Shown here piece after piece: positions 6,533-12,474 of a stretch of DNA of 14,637 nucleotides (position 1 is the first letter of the stretch; each line of letters opens with the position of its first letter). Made by a program: the position numbers and the translations under genes. Where the stretch lies: NCBI GenBank assembly GCA_024645305.1, contig JAHEFU010000052.1, positions 1 through 14,637 of the forward strand, read 5' to 3'. The stretch is from Planctomycetales bacterium. Its GTDB lineage: Bacteria; 4484-113; JAFGCY01. The notes beneath the pieces were generated by a model, which saw only the letters and a list, made by a program, of their open reading frames with translations, had not been told where the DNA came from and made no database searches.

Positions 6533-6538
6533 GCGCGG

Positions 6539-7285
6539 ATGCAGCATCCCGCGCTGGCACACACTGCGCACAGACCATGGCCCCTGCCCGGGGGCCAGCC
6601 TTACATGACGATGGACTGGCTTGAGCTGGCCTTCCTGCACTGGTCGGTTGATCCAGGGGTGCTTCGGGATCATCTGCCAGCCGGCCTGCAGCTGGACACC
6701 TGGCAGGGCCGGGCCTGGCTGGGCGTTGTGCCCTTCCGGATGGAGAATGTCAATCCGACTCATTACAGGTTGCCGAGAATGATGTCCGCCTTCCCCGAAC
6801 TGAACCTGCGGACCTACGTCGTTGCCAATGGCAGGCCCGGGGTCTGGTTCTTCTCGCTGGAGGCCACAAACCCACTGGCTGTGCGCACTGCCAGGCTGAA
6901 GTTCAGCCTGCCATACTTCGATGCGCGGATCAGGCACTCAATGAGGGACAGTGTTGTCAGTATTCGCTGCCGGCGGACTCACCGCAAAGCGGCCGCACTC
7001 GAGTTCAATGCGGAGTACAGCGGGACAGGAGAGGTCTTCCAGGCTGAGCCCGGCAGCCTTGAGCACTGGCTGTGCGAGCGCTACTGCCTGTACAGCGCGG
7101 ACGGGCGGGGCAGGCTGCTGCGTGGCGACGTACACCACCGGCAGTGGCCGCTGCAGGCGGGCAGAGTGGAGATCGAGGAGAACACGGTGTTTGAGCAGCT
7201 CGGACTGGAACTGCCCGCTGAGCCCGAGCATGTCCTCTATTCAGGCGGAGTGCAGTGCATAGGCTGGCGACCCGCGGAAGTTTAG
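6539..7285 (+). CDS. DUF2071 (YqjF-like) protein
   Basis: A 248-residue protein of typical length for the family. Recognisable DUF2071 blocks in order: RPWPLP near residue 12, 'DWLELAFLHWSVDPGVLRDHLPAGLQLDTWQGRAWLGVVPFRM' (~26-68), 'FPELNLRTYV' and 'GRPGVWFFSLEA' (~85-110), 'LPYFDARI' (~124), and a C-terminal 'VLYSGGVQCIGWRP'. The fold is a two-lobed acetoacetate-decarboxylase-like barrel by family knowledge, but the catalytic lysine is not conserved in this family and the function is unknown. The ATG at 6539 gives the natural N-terminus and lies 6 bases after a -10-like element with no ribosome-binding site. It is a single-gene unit, convergent with the lysine-rich gene. Confidence 0.88.
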   Translation: MQHPALAHTAHRPWPLPGGQPYMTMDWLELAFLHWSVDPGVLRDHLPAGLQLDTWQGRAWLGVVPFRMENVNPTHYRLPRMMSAFPELNLRTYVVANGRPGVWFFSLEATNPLAVRTARLKFSLPYFDARIRHSMRDSVVSIRCRRTHRKAAALEFNAEYSGTGEVFQAEPGSLEHWLCERYCLYSADGRGRLLRGDVHHRQWPLQAGRVEIEENTVFEQLGLELPAEPEHVLYSGGVQCIGWRPAEV

Positions 7286-7326
7286 GGGGGAGCTGCGACA
7301 CTTGTATCGCACCACCATCCATTATG

Positions 7327-7354
7327 AAAAAGGGAGCCCCCCGAGGGGCCCCCT
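7327..7354 (-). terminator. Strong intrinsic terminator of the lysine-rich gene
   Basis: On the minus strand, AGGGGGCCCC, loop TCGG and GGGGCTCCCT pair over 10 bp (one G-T) at 7354-7331, and the transcript continues in a T-run. It lies 28 bases past the stop codon. The plus-strand DUF2071 gene ends upstream of the same hairpin but has no T-tract on its side. Confidence 0.9.
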
Positions 7355-7381
7355 GAATCTGCGACGGAGTCTGACTGCTGC

Positions 7382-8095
7382 CTAGACCGGCACCTGCTTG
7401 CGTTTCGTCTTGCGCATGTCAAACAGGATCACCTTGCCGGGCTTGCCCTTGTACTTGAGGGCCTTGAGCTGCTTGCGGGCCTTCTTCATCTTGATCGGGT
7501 CCAGCTTCAGCTTGCCAGCGGCCTTGATCAGTTTCTTGCTATCCAGCTTCTTCAGGCTGGGCTTGCCCTTCTTCTTGCTGGCCTTGCTCATGTTGCCGTT
7601 GAGGAGCGCTACCGGCTGGCGCTTGCTGATCATCCTGGCAACGGTTTTGCGCTGCTTGAGCTGTTTCTGCTTGCTGCCGCCTGCGGCTTTCTTCGCCTTG
7701 GCCGCCTTCTGCTTCTTGCTCCCGGCGGCCTTTTCCTGCTTCTGTTTCTGCTTCTCAGCCTTGGCCAGGCGCTTCAGCTCGGCATCCACTGCCTGCTTGA
7801 GCTTGCGCTCCGCCTGCTTTTCCACCTTGCGTGCCTTGTCAATCGCCTTCTGTGACTTGGCTGCCCGCAGCCGGGCCTTCTTCAGTTCAGCCTTGAGCTT
7901 CGCTGCCAGTTTTGTGATCTTGCGGTCCTGCCGTTTGGCCTGCTTGACGGCCTGCTGCACCTTCTCACTTGCGGCATTCACCTTGTCAGCCAGCTTGCTG
8001 ATACGACGGTCCGCCTTGATCTTGCGCTTCGGGATACTGCGCTTCACACCGCTGGAATTGCGCACCTTGACCGCCTTTTTCTGCTTCTTCGCCAT
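7382..8095 (-). CDS. Lysine-rich, histone-H1-like basic protein
   Basis: A 237-residue protein with 68 Lys and 18 Arg (36% basic). It has no hydrophobic segment or signal peptide, so it is cytoplasmic. Residues ~28-115 are heptad-like, alternating Ala/Leu/Lys/Glu (probable coiled coil); ~116-150 is a Lys/Gln/Ala/Gly low-complexity hinge; the C-terminal ~80 residues carry repeated 'KK-L-x-x-K-K-L-x-K-A' patterns and end 'YKGKPGKVILFDMRKTKRKQVPV', which looks like a short ordered element. Composition resembles bacterial H1-like nucleoid proteins (Hc1/AlgP type), but no specific family is recognised; DNA or RNA binding is inference. A good Shine-Dalgarno, AAGGAG, lies 7 bases before the ATG, and a promoter and a strong terminator frame it as a single-gene unit. 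That suggests high expression. Confidence 0.7.
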   Translation of the reverse strand: MAKKQKKAVKVRNSSGVKRSIPKRKIKADRRISKLADKVNAASEKVQQAVKQAKRQDRKITKLAAKLKAELKKARLRAAKSQKAIDKARKVEKQAERKLKQAVDAELKRLAKAEKQKQKQEKAAGSKKQKAAKAKKAAGGSKQKQLKQRKTVARMISKRQPVALLNGNMSKASKKKGKPSLKKLDSKKLIKAAGKLKLDPIKMKKARKQLKALKYKGKPGKVILFDMRKTKRKQVPV

Positions 8096-8140
8096 TGTCT
8101 TGCTCCTTCATCCGCACAGGGTGGTGTCCGGACTGTGTAG

Positions 8141-8149
8141 AGTGTATCA
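8141..8149 (-). promoter_or_regulatory. Extended -10 promoter of the lysine-rich gene
   Basis: TGA-TACACT on the minus strand gives a predicted start near 8134 and a ~39-base leader with AAGGAG. No clear -35 is visible. The rest of 8096-8255 shows no gene and no terminator for the upstream PhnD-like gene. Confidence 0.45.
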
Positions 8150-8255
8150 AAGGAATGTGCAGATCCGGTTCAGGCCAGTCTGGATCAGGCTGAAAGCGGG
8201 GTTGGAACGTAGAACCCGTGTGATTCCACTTACATCCCATTGCCAGATCAGGCAG

Positions 8256-9158
8256 TCAGTCGAGCTGTTCCTCGATGTCCAGTCCCAGCAGGCTGGCCAT
8301 CCGGCGTACCGGGTCATAGTCCGCATCCAGAGCTGCCTCCAGCCCTTCAATCTCGTAGAGTTCAAACAGGATCCGGGCACCTTCCTCACTGCCGGCGAGA
8401 GTCAGCAGGCCCTGTGTGATCCGGCGGGTGAGTTCCGGGTCCAGCTCGGAGGTGACAGATACGTTGTCAGCCGGAATCTCCGGCGTGTATGACAGCACAC
8501 GGGTACTCTGCATGATGTCATCGAGTCCGCTTTCCGCCAGCTTCGTGCGGGCGTCCTCAAAACAGCAGGCTGCGTCCACGCTGCCCTTTACCAGGGCCAG
8601 GACCGCAGCGTCATGGCTGCCACTGAAGTTCTCTTCCAGGTCCAGCTCAGGGTCGATGCCACTTTCGATCAGCAGGGTCTTGGGGTAGAGGTGCCCACTG
8701 GTGGAAGCTGCATCGGGATAGGCAATCCGCTTGCCCTTGAGATCCTCAAGGGTCTCGATCCCGCTGTCAGCCATCACTAGGATCTGGCCGCGGTAAGTGC
8801 TCTTGCCGTGGCGCACCACCTTGAGGATTGCCTGGTCGCCGTTGCGTTCGTTGGCAAACACATAGGCCATCGGAGGCAGCCAGCCAACCTGGACCTTGTC
8901 AGCGGCCATGGCCTCCACAATGCCGACATAGCTCGTGGCCACCATTGAATTGAAGTGCAGGCCGGTCTGGGCAGTGAGCATGTCGCATAGTTCCTCGCCG
9001 GAACTGACGACTTTTTCAGCTTCAGTGGAGGGGACGAAGGCCATCACCAGCGGATTCTCGGCGCTGCCGAGTTCGTGGGATTCTGACTGGGGTTTGTAGC
9101 AACCCGCAAGCAGCAGGAGCAGCGTGAGAAGCAGGAATGTGTAAAGCAGCCTGGGCAC
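8256..9158 (-). CDS. PhnD-family substrate-binding lipoprotein
   Basis: A 300-residue lipoprotein of the phosphate/phosphite/phosphonate-binding PhnD class. GTG 9158 starts a type II signal peptide with lipobox L-A-G-C (Cys20); longer in-frame starts would bury it. Family features: 'NPLVMAFVPSTEAEKV' opening, 'YVGIVEAMAADKVQVGWLPPMAYVFANE' (ligand-pocket loop), 'GQILVMADSGIETLEDLKGKRIAYPDAASTSGHLYPKTLL' with the phosphonate-site S-T-S-G, and 'FSGSHDAAVLALVKGSVDAACCFEDA'. In transporters this lipoprotein delivers ligand to PhnE/PhnC, but neither is encoded here, so the ligand and partner are unknown; it may be orphan or serve a sensor. TATAAT lies 7 bases before the GTG and there is no Shine-Dalgarno, so the message is probably leaderless. 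It follows the NYN gene after 49 bp. Confidence 0.88.
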   Translation of the reverse strand: MPRLLYTFLLLTLLLLLAGCYKPQSESHELGSAENPLVMAFVPSTEAEKVVSSGEELCDMLTAQTGLHFNSMVATSYVGIVEAMAADKVQVGWLPPMAYVFANERNGDQAILKVVRHGKSTYRGQILVMADSGIETLEDLKGKRIAYPDAASTSGHLYPKTLLIESGIDPELDLEENFSGSHDAAVLALVKGSVDAACCFEDARTKLAESGLDDIMQSTRVLSYTPEIPADNVSVTSELDPELTRRITQGLLTLAGSEEGARILFELYEIEGLEAALDADYDPVRRMASLLGLDIEEQLD

Positions 9159-9165
9159 GGCACTG

Positions 9166-9171
9166 ATTATA
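9166..9171 (-). promoter_or_regulatory. Consensus TATAAT 7 bases before the PhnD-like GTG
   Basis: A perfect -10 hexamer on the minus strand is followed by CAGTGCC and the GTG start at 9158. This spacing puts the transcription start at or next to the start codon. No -35 match is seen. Confidence 0.6.
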
Positions 9172-9207
9172 GTGCAGGCGCCAGGGTGAATGGGTTGGCC
9201 CGTATGT

Positions 9208-10473
9208 TCAGGCGCGGAAGAAATCGTGCAGCTGCAGAATGTGGATGCTCTGGCCCCGTACACTGTCAGCCAGTGCCACATCCCCAGTGATCACACAGAC
9301 ACAGGTATGCTTGGCGATCAGGTCGCTCACCAGGTTGCGCACATGTTCATCACCGGCATCCTTGCCACCGTCTCCATCCGCGCAGTCCAGGGTCACGTAT
9401 TCACCGAGCTGGATACTGGGCTTGTACATTGAACTGTATACAATGTGGAATTTGCCGTGCAGTTCCGTGGACAGCACGTCAATGTCCCGCGCCAGTTCAT
9501 CACGCGTCTGGTTCTCCAGTACGCCACGCAGGCTGTAGTCGTAGTAGGGCAGCCTGTCCAGCACGCTGTCGCCGTCCACGATGTAGGCAGCTCCGCGGCC
9601 GAAGGTGAAGGCTTCCTTTTTCTTCAGGTGGTCCAGGTTGAAGCGGCTCAGAGTCCGTTCGGGGCTCTCCACGGCAACCTTGACGACTCCGGCCTCGGCT
9701 TCCTCCGCGGGACCGGGGGCCGGCAGGGAATCAGCACTGGCGGCAACAGACTCCGCTTCTGCGTCCACAGCTGCAATTTCCTGTGCGCCGTTGCCATTTG
9801 AGTGCTGGTCAGTATCCTCATCGTAGTCCTTGCTGGCGACATGCACTTCAAGGGTATCAGGTTCAGCAGGTTCTTCATCAGCGGCGTCTGAAGCGGAATC
9901 CTCATCCGCCTGATCCTCGTGCCCTTCTGCTTCTTCCTCTGCCACTGTTTCCACTGCGCCTTCCTCGAAGGCATCTTCAGCAGCATCCTCATCCGGCTCA
10001 GCTTCAGGTTCCGCATCCTCAGCCTCCTGTTCCGTGGCCGAGTCCTCCACCTGTGCGGTGGCTTCCTCGCCCGCCACTTCCAGCGCTTCTTCGCTGAGTT
10101 CAGGAGCCGCCGTCGGGTCATCAGTCTTGATCTCTTCAAAAAGCTGCGGCGCTTTGTCCCGCAGGGACTCAATCAGGCGGCTGTATTTCTGGGATTCCTC
10201 GTCAAGCTCTTCCAGCTTGAATTCGAGATTGTCCACGGTTTCCTGCTGCTCGGTGGTATCGGGATTCTCGATCACGAGATCCTTGCTGTCCAGCAGGTCG
10301 GCTGCCTCGGACAGGATTGCCAGGTAAGTGTCCCGTTCCTCGCGGATCTGCTGCACACGCTGCAATTCCTCACGCGCCTTTTCAAGGTTTTCCCTGACAC
10401 TGCCTTCCTCGCCCCTGATGGTCTTGATCTTGTCGACCAGCATCTTGGCGAGCTTCACATCCTGTTCATACAT
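9208..10473 (-). CDS. Coiled-coil, acidic-linker, NYN/PIN-like (YacP-type) protein
   Basis: A 421-residue protein with three parts. Residues 1-~115 are a charged coiled coil (Lys/Glu/Gln/Arg with heptad leucines). Residues ~116-270 are an acidic Glu/Asp/Ala linker. Residues ~296-421 resemble a NYN/PIN-fold nuclease of the YacP type: opening strand AYIVDGDSVL (D300, D302), helix 'DELARDIDVLSTEL', strand FHIVYSS, then 'DAGDEHVRNLVSDLI' (D372, D375, E376) in the place of the usual A-D-D-x-I, strand CVCVITGDVALAD (D398, D403) in the place of T-S-D-x-x-L, and a closing 'IHILQLHDFF'. These acidic residues are where such RNases hold metal. The fold assignment is by pattern only. The ATG is 11 bases from the regulator's stop and its AAGGAG overlaps that stop (TTTTAAGGAG), so the two genes are translationally coupled. 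No signal peptide; cytoplasmic. Confidence 0.55.
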   Translation of the reverse strand: MYEQDVKLAKMLVDKIKTIRGEEGSVRENLEKAREELQRVQQIREERDTYLAILSEAADLLDSKDLVIENPDTTEQQETVDNLEFKLEELDEESQKYSRLIESLRDKAPQLFEEIKTDDPTAAPELSEEALEVAGEEATAQVEDSATEQEAEDAEPEAEPDEDAAEDAFEEGAVETVAEEEAEGHEDQADEDSASDAADEEPAEPDTLEVHVASKDYDEDTDQHSNGNGAQEIAAVDAEAESVAASADSLPAPGPAEEAEAGVVKVAVESPERTLSRFNLDHLKKKEAFTFGRGAAYIVDGDSVLDRLPYYDYSLRGVLENQTRDELARDIDVLSTELHGKFHIVYSSMYKPSIQLGEYVTLDCADGDGGKDAGDEHVRNLVSDLIAKHTCVCVITGDVALADSVRGQSIHILQLHDFFRA

Positions 10474-10484
10474 TCTGTCACTCC

Positions 10485-11201
10485 TTAAAACGCAAGAATA
10501 TCCCGCTTCGCCTCTATATTGCGGAACACCTGGGACTTAAAACGATACAACCCAGCTGGCCGCCCGCGTTGATGATCCGCCACACGGGATTCCCCTGTGT
10601 CCTCTACTATTCCCAGATCGAGGATCTTCTTGCGGAAGTTCCTCTTGTCCAGTTCCCTGCCGAGGATGATTTCATACAGCCTCTGCAGTTCCGCCATCGT
10701 GAACAGCTCAGGCAGCAGTTCGAAGCCGACCGCTGTATAGGCCAGCTTACCCTGCAGTCTATTGTGCGCCACACGCACAATCAGCTCGTGCTCTCCATCC
10801 AGCTGAGGTTGCTCCTCTTCCGGGAACCAGGCCAGATTTCCGGCAGCATGCTGTTCGACACCAGGAATCAGATCCGGCGGAACCAGCCCGTAATAGGCGA
10901 TTTCGATGATCCGCCCACTACCACTAGCTATGCGGTTTCCAAAGGTGTAGAGCTGTTCCAGATAATCCACACTTATCGTGGCGAATTCCCTGATAACGCG
11001 CTCCGCAGCCTTTCGCAGCGGCTCACTGACTCCCGGAGATCCCGCAGGCAGACTCCAGCCGCCTCCGCTTGACCGGACCAGCAGGGTCTTTAGCGCGTCA
11101 TCACGGATGGTGAGAAGGATAATCACCACCGAAATCCCGATTCCGCCTGTATCGTGCCCCTTGTAGTCCAGCTGACCCACCTGGTGTGTCATCCGGTTCA
11201 C
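10485..11201 (-). CDS. NrtR-like Nudix/winged-helix transcriptional regulator
   Basis: A 238-residue protein with GTG at 11201 (an alternative ATG at 11192 removes 3 residues; neither has a Shine-Dalgarno). The N-terminal ~150 residues are a Nudix fold: 'ALKTLLVRSSGGGWSLPAGSPGVSEPLRKAAERVIREF', then 'YTFGNRIASGSGRIIEIAYYGLVP'. The Nudix box G-x5-E-x7-R-E-x-x-E-E-x-G has decayed to G-x5-E-x7-R-V-x-x-E-F-x-T, so hydrolase activity is unlikely, as is usual in NrtR-type regulators. The C-terminal winged helix is typical: 'FELLPELFTMAELQRLYEIILGRELDKRNFRKKILDLGIV ... GRPAGLYRF'. NrtR proteins repress NAD or sugar metabolism genes and respond to ADP-ribose or related ligands. Here it heads an operon with the NYN-like gene; an AT-rich palindrome over its -10 suggests autoregulation. 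Confidence 0.88.
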   Translation of the reverse strand: MNRMTHQVGQLDYKGHDTGGIGISVVIILLTIRDDALKTLLVRSSGGGWSLPAGSPGVSEPLRKAAERVIREFATISVDYLEQLYTFGNRIASGSGRIIEIAYYGLVPPDLIPGVEQHAAGNLAWFPEEEQPQLDGEHELIVRVAHNRLQGKLAYTAVGFELLPELFTMAELQRLYEIILGRELDKRNFRKKILDLGIVEDTGESRVADHQRGRPAGLYRFKSQVFRNIEAKRDILAF

Positions 11202-11233
11202 ACATAATTGTCGAGGTCGTCTGCCGACAGTTA

Positions 11234-11252
11234 AATGTATACCATATAGATT
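11234..11252. promoter_or_regulatory. Candidate operator: 19-bp AT palindrome over the NrtR-like gene's -10
   Basis: AAT-g-TATA-cca-TATA-g-ATT is a palindrome with 7 of 9 positions paired. It overlaps a consensus TATAAT on the minus strand (11255-11250), the likely -10 of the regulator operon (start near 11243, leader ~42 bases). A site so placed would repress when bound. NrtR-family operators are palindromes of about this length, but I cannot match it to a published motif. Confidence 0.5.
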
Positions 11253-11303
11253 ATAGCCAAATAAATTGTAATGTGGAAACCATAATCTGTCATGGAAATA
11301 GGA

Positions 11304-11316
11304 AGAAATGATTTCT
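11304..11316. promoter_or_regulatory. Second palindrome in the divergent region
   Basis: AGAAAT-G-ATTTCT has perfect 6-base arms in the AT-rich spacer, about 50 bases before the -10 of the peroxiredoxin-like lipoprotein gene. It may be another regulator site. Confidence 0.35.
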
Positions 11317-11364
11317 GTTGAGCTTGAATCCAGCGGGTCCAGGGAATAATTGCACCAGCTGGTC

Positions 11365-11373
11365 TGTTATACT
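11365..11373 (+). promoter_or_regulatory. Extended -10 promoter of the peroxiredoxin-like lipoprotein gene
   Basis: TGT-TATACT is followed by 9 bases and the ATG at 11383. There is no Shine-Dalgarno between them, so the transcript would begin within a few bases of the start codon. No -35 match. Confidence 0.55.
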
Positions 11374-11382
11374 TTGCCTTCC

Positions 11383-11979
11383 ATGAAATCGCTATTCCTG
11401 ATAATCCTGGTTTTCTGCCTGTCCCTCCTGTCTGGGTGCATGATGCCCAATCCCAAGGAACAGATTGCGGTAAATGAGATAAAGCTTGTGAAGGAAGGCT
11501 ATGTCCACCCTGAAAAGGGTGAGCAGGCCCCGGCTGTGCAGGCCACCGACCAGACCGGCAAGCAGTTCGACCTCAGCCAGGCACTGCAGAACGGGCCGGT
11601 ATTGCTTTTCTTCTATCCCGCGAATGATACGCCCAACAGCACGAATCAGCTGAGGCAGCTTTCCCGCCTGCAGCAGGAATTCACAGAATCCGGTGCAGGC
11701 TTCAGCATCCTTGCCGTAAATCCGGCAGCGGGTAGCAAGACGGCCGCATACCTTGATAAGGAACAGATCAGCATCCCCGTCCTGGAGGATCCCGGATTGC
11801 GGATTTCCCAGGCATATGGCTGCGCCTCCAGCAACGGCAACACCCAGATGCAGGAGCGCAGTGTCGTGGGAATCAGTCCCGACGGGTCAATTGCCTTCTT
11901 CCAGCGCCGGTACTTCCACAGACCTCCCAGTATCAAGCTGCTGCTGAGCGAGGAATACTTCAACATGCCCGTGGAATAG
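11383..11979 (+). CDS. Peroxiredoxin-fold (AhpC/TSA-like) lipoprotein lacking the peroxidatic cysteine
   Basis: A 198-residue lipoprotein: signal peptide MKSLFLIILVFCLSLLSGC with lipobox L-S-G-C (Cys19). The start at 11383 is preferred to a TTG 11 codons upstream because it begins the signal peptide. Residues ~45-180 follow the BCP/AhpC-TSA order: 'GEQAPAVQATDQTGKQFDLSQAL', 'GPVLLFFYPANDTPNSTNQLRQL', 'GFSILAVNPA', 'ISIPVLEDPGLRISQAYG', 'SVVGISPDGSIAFFQRR'. In active enzymes the second block reads 'FYP-x-D-x-T-P-G-C-T'; here it is T-P-N-S-T, so Ser86 replaces the peroxidatic Cys. C147 is the only cysteine after the lipidated one. Peroxidase activity is therefore unlikely; a binding or structural role at the membrane is possible. 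It is divergent from the NrtR-like operon. Confidence 0.8.
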   Translation: MKSLFLIILVFCLSLLSGCMMPNPKEQIAVNEIKLVKEGYVHPEKGEQAPAVQATDQTGKQFDLSQALQNGPVLLFFYPANDTPNSTNQLRQLSRLQQEFTESGAGFSILAVNPAAGSKTAAYLDKEQISIPVLEDPGLRISQAYGCASSNGNTQMQERSVVGISPDGSIAFFQRRYFHRPPSIKLLLSEEYFNMPVE

Positions 11980-11997
11980 CCGGCCAGCTTCAGGCGG

Positions 11998-12029
11998 CAG
12001 GGCAGTGTGGACTGCTTCCCCTGAATTTT
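11998..12029 (+). terminator. Weak terminator-like hairpin after the peroxiredoxin-like gene
   Basis: GCAGT-GTGG-ACTGC is closed further by CAGG/CCTG with a 4-base bulge, followed by AATTTT. The imperfect stem and short T-run make this a weak candidate. Confidence 0.35.
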
Positions 12030-12034
12030 CCCTT

Positions 12035-12052
12035 CTCTGCTCTGCTCTGCTC
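12035..12052 (+). repeat. CTCTG pentanucleotide repeat, 3.6 copies
   Basis: Three perfect copies of CTCTG plus a partial one lie in the non-coding stretch. It could slip, but there is no gene for it to switch nearby. Confidence 0.6.
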
Positions 12053-12413
12053 ACATGATTCACGGCTGCATGCAGCTGGTGGATTACACCTGTAGATTCA
12101 GTGGATCCCCTTATTCTGTATATGGAGTCCAGCCTGCAGCTGTCTCTGTGCTTTGGCAGGAGCGCTGCTATGAGCTACCTCAGTCCATCCCAGCTTCCTG
12201 CTAGCGTCGATTCGGCAATTGAAACAGGCAGGGGCCAGTAGCCTTGAGCCCCGGGGCCTGACCTGATCAACCACTGGCTATGCAGCGCAGGATCCGGCTG
12301 CCTGATTCGTGCCAGAAGATTGAATTCGACATCCGGGATAGGCGCCGGGACTGAGTCATTCAATCCGGGGGCTGATTTCCATGGGCTGCAATGTCTCCTG
12401 AGTATAGAAAAGC

Positions 12414-12447
12414 AAAAACCCCGGGGCACAGGGCCCCGGGGCGTTTT
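12414..12447 (-). terminator. Strong terminator of the large secreted-protein gene, probably bidirectional
   Basis: CCCCGGGGC (12419-12427) and GCCCCGGGG (12433-12441) form a 9-bp GC stem with a 5-base loop. On the minus strand the stem is followed by five T (12418-12414); on the plus strand by CG then TTTT (12444-12447). It lies about 30 bases past the stop of the minus-strand gene. A direct repeat TTGATCAG (12446-12453 and 12459-12466) sits between hairpin and stop. Confidence 0.92.
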
Positions 12448-12474
12448 GATCAGTTCAGTTGATCAGTCTCTCGG

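Larger units (their letters stand above)
11980..12474. other. 495-bp non-coding stretch
   Basis: No convincing gene is seen on either strand. An 84-codon minus-strand frame (12175-12429) has no family resemblance and runs through the terminator hairpin. The stretch holds a weak terminator-like hairpin just after the peroxiredoxin-like gene, a short CTCTG repeat (12035-12052), the perfect 12-bp palindrome GCTGCATGCAGC (12065-12076), and the strong terminator at 12414-12447. It may be decayed coding sequence or carry an unrecognised RNA. Confidence 0.5.

Noticed and set aside
8160..8255. T-arm-like hairpin (GGGTT/AACCC) suggesting a tRNA on the minus strand
   Set aside because: The loop sequence is wrong, and no acceptor stem, anticodon arm or D-arm can be built around it.
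7398..8492. 364-codon plus-strand frame opposite the lysine-rich gene
   Set aside because: It is Leu/Phe/Ser/Cys-rich only because it is antisense of AAG/CGC codons, so it mimics a membrane protein; the minus-strand frame has the ribosome-binding site, promoter and terminator.
11308..11349. 13-codon plus-strand frame ahead of the peroxiredoxin-like lipoprotein, possible leader peptide
   Set aside because: It lies upstream of the predicted -10 of that gene, so it would not be on the transcript, and it has no distinctive codon pattern.
12175..12429. 84-codon minus-strand frame in the non-coding stretch
   Set aside because: It starts inside the terminator hairpin and its sequence resembles no protein family.
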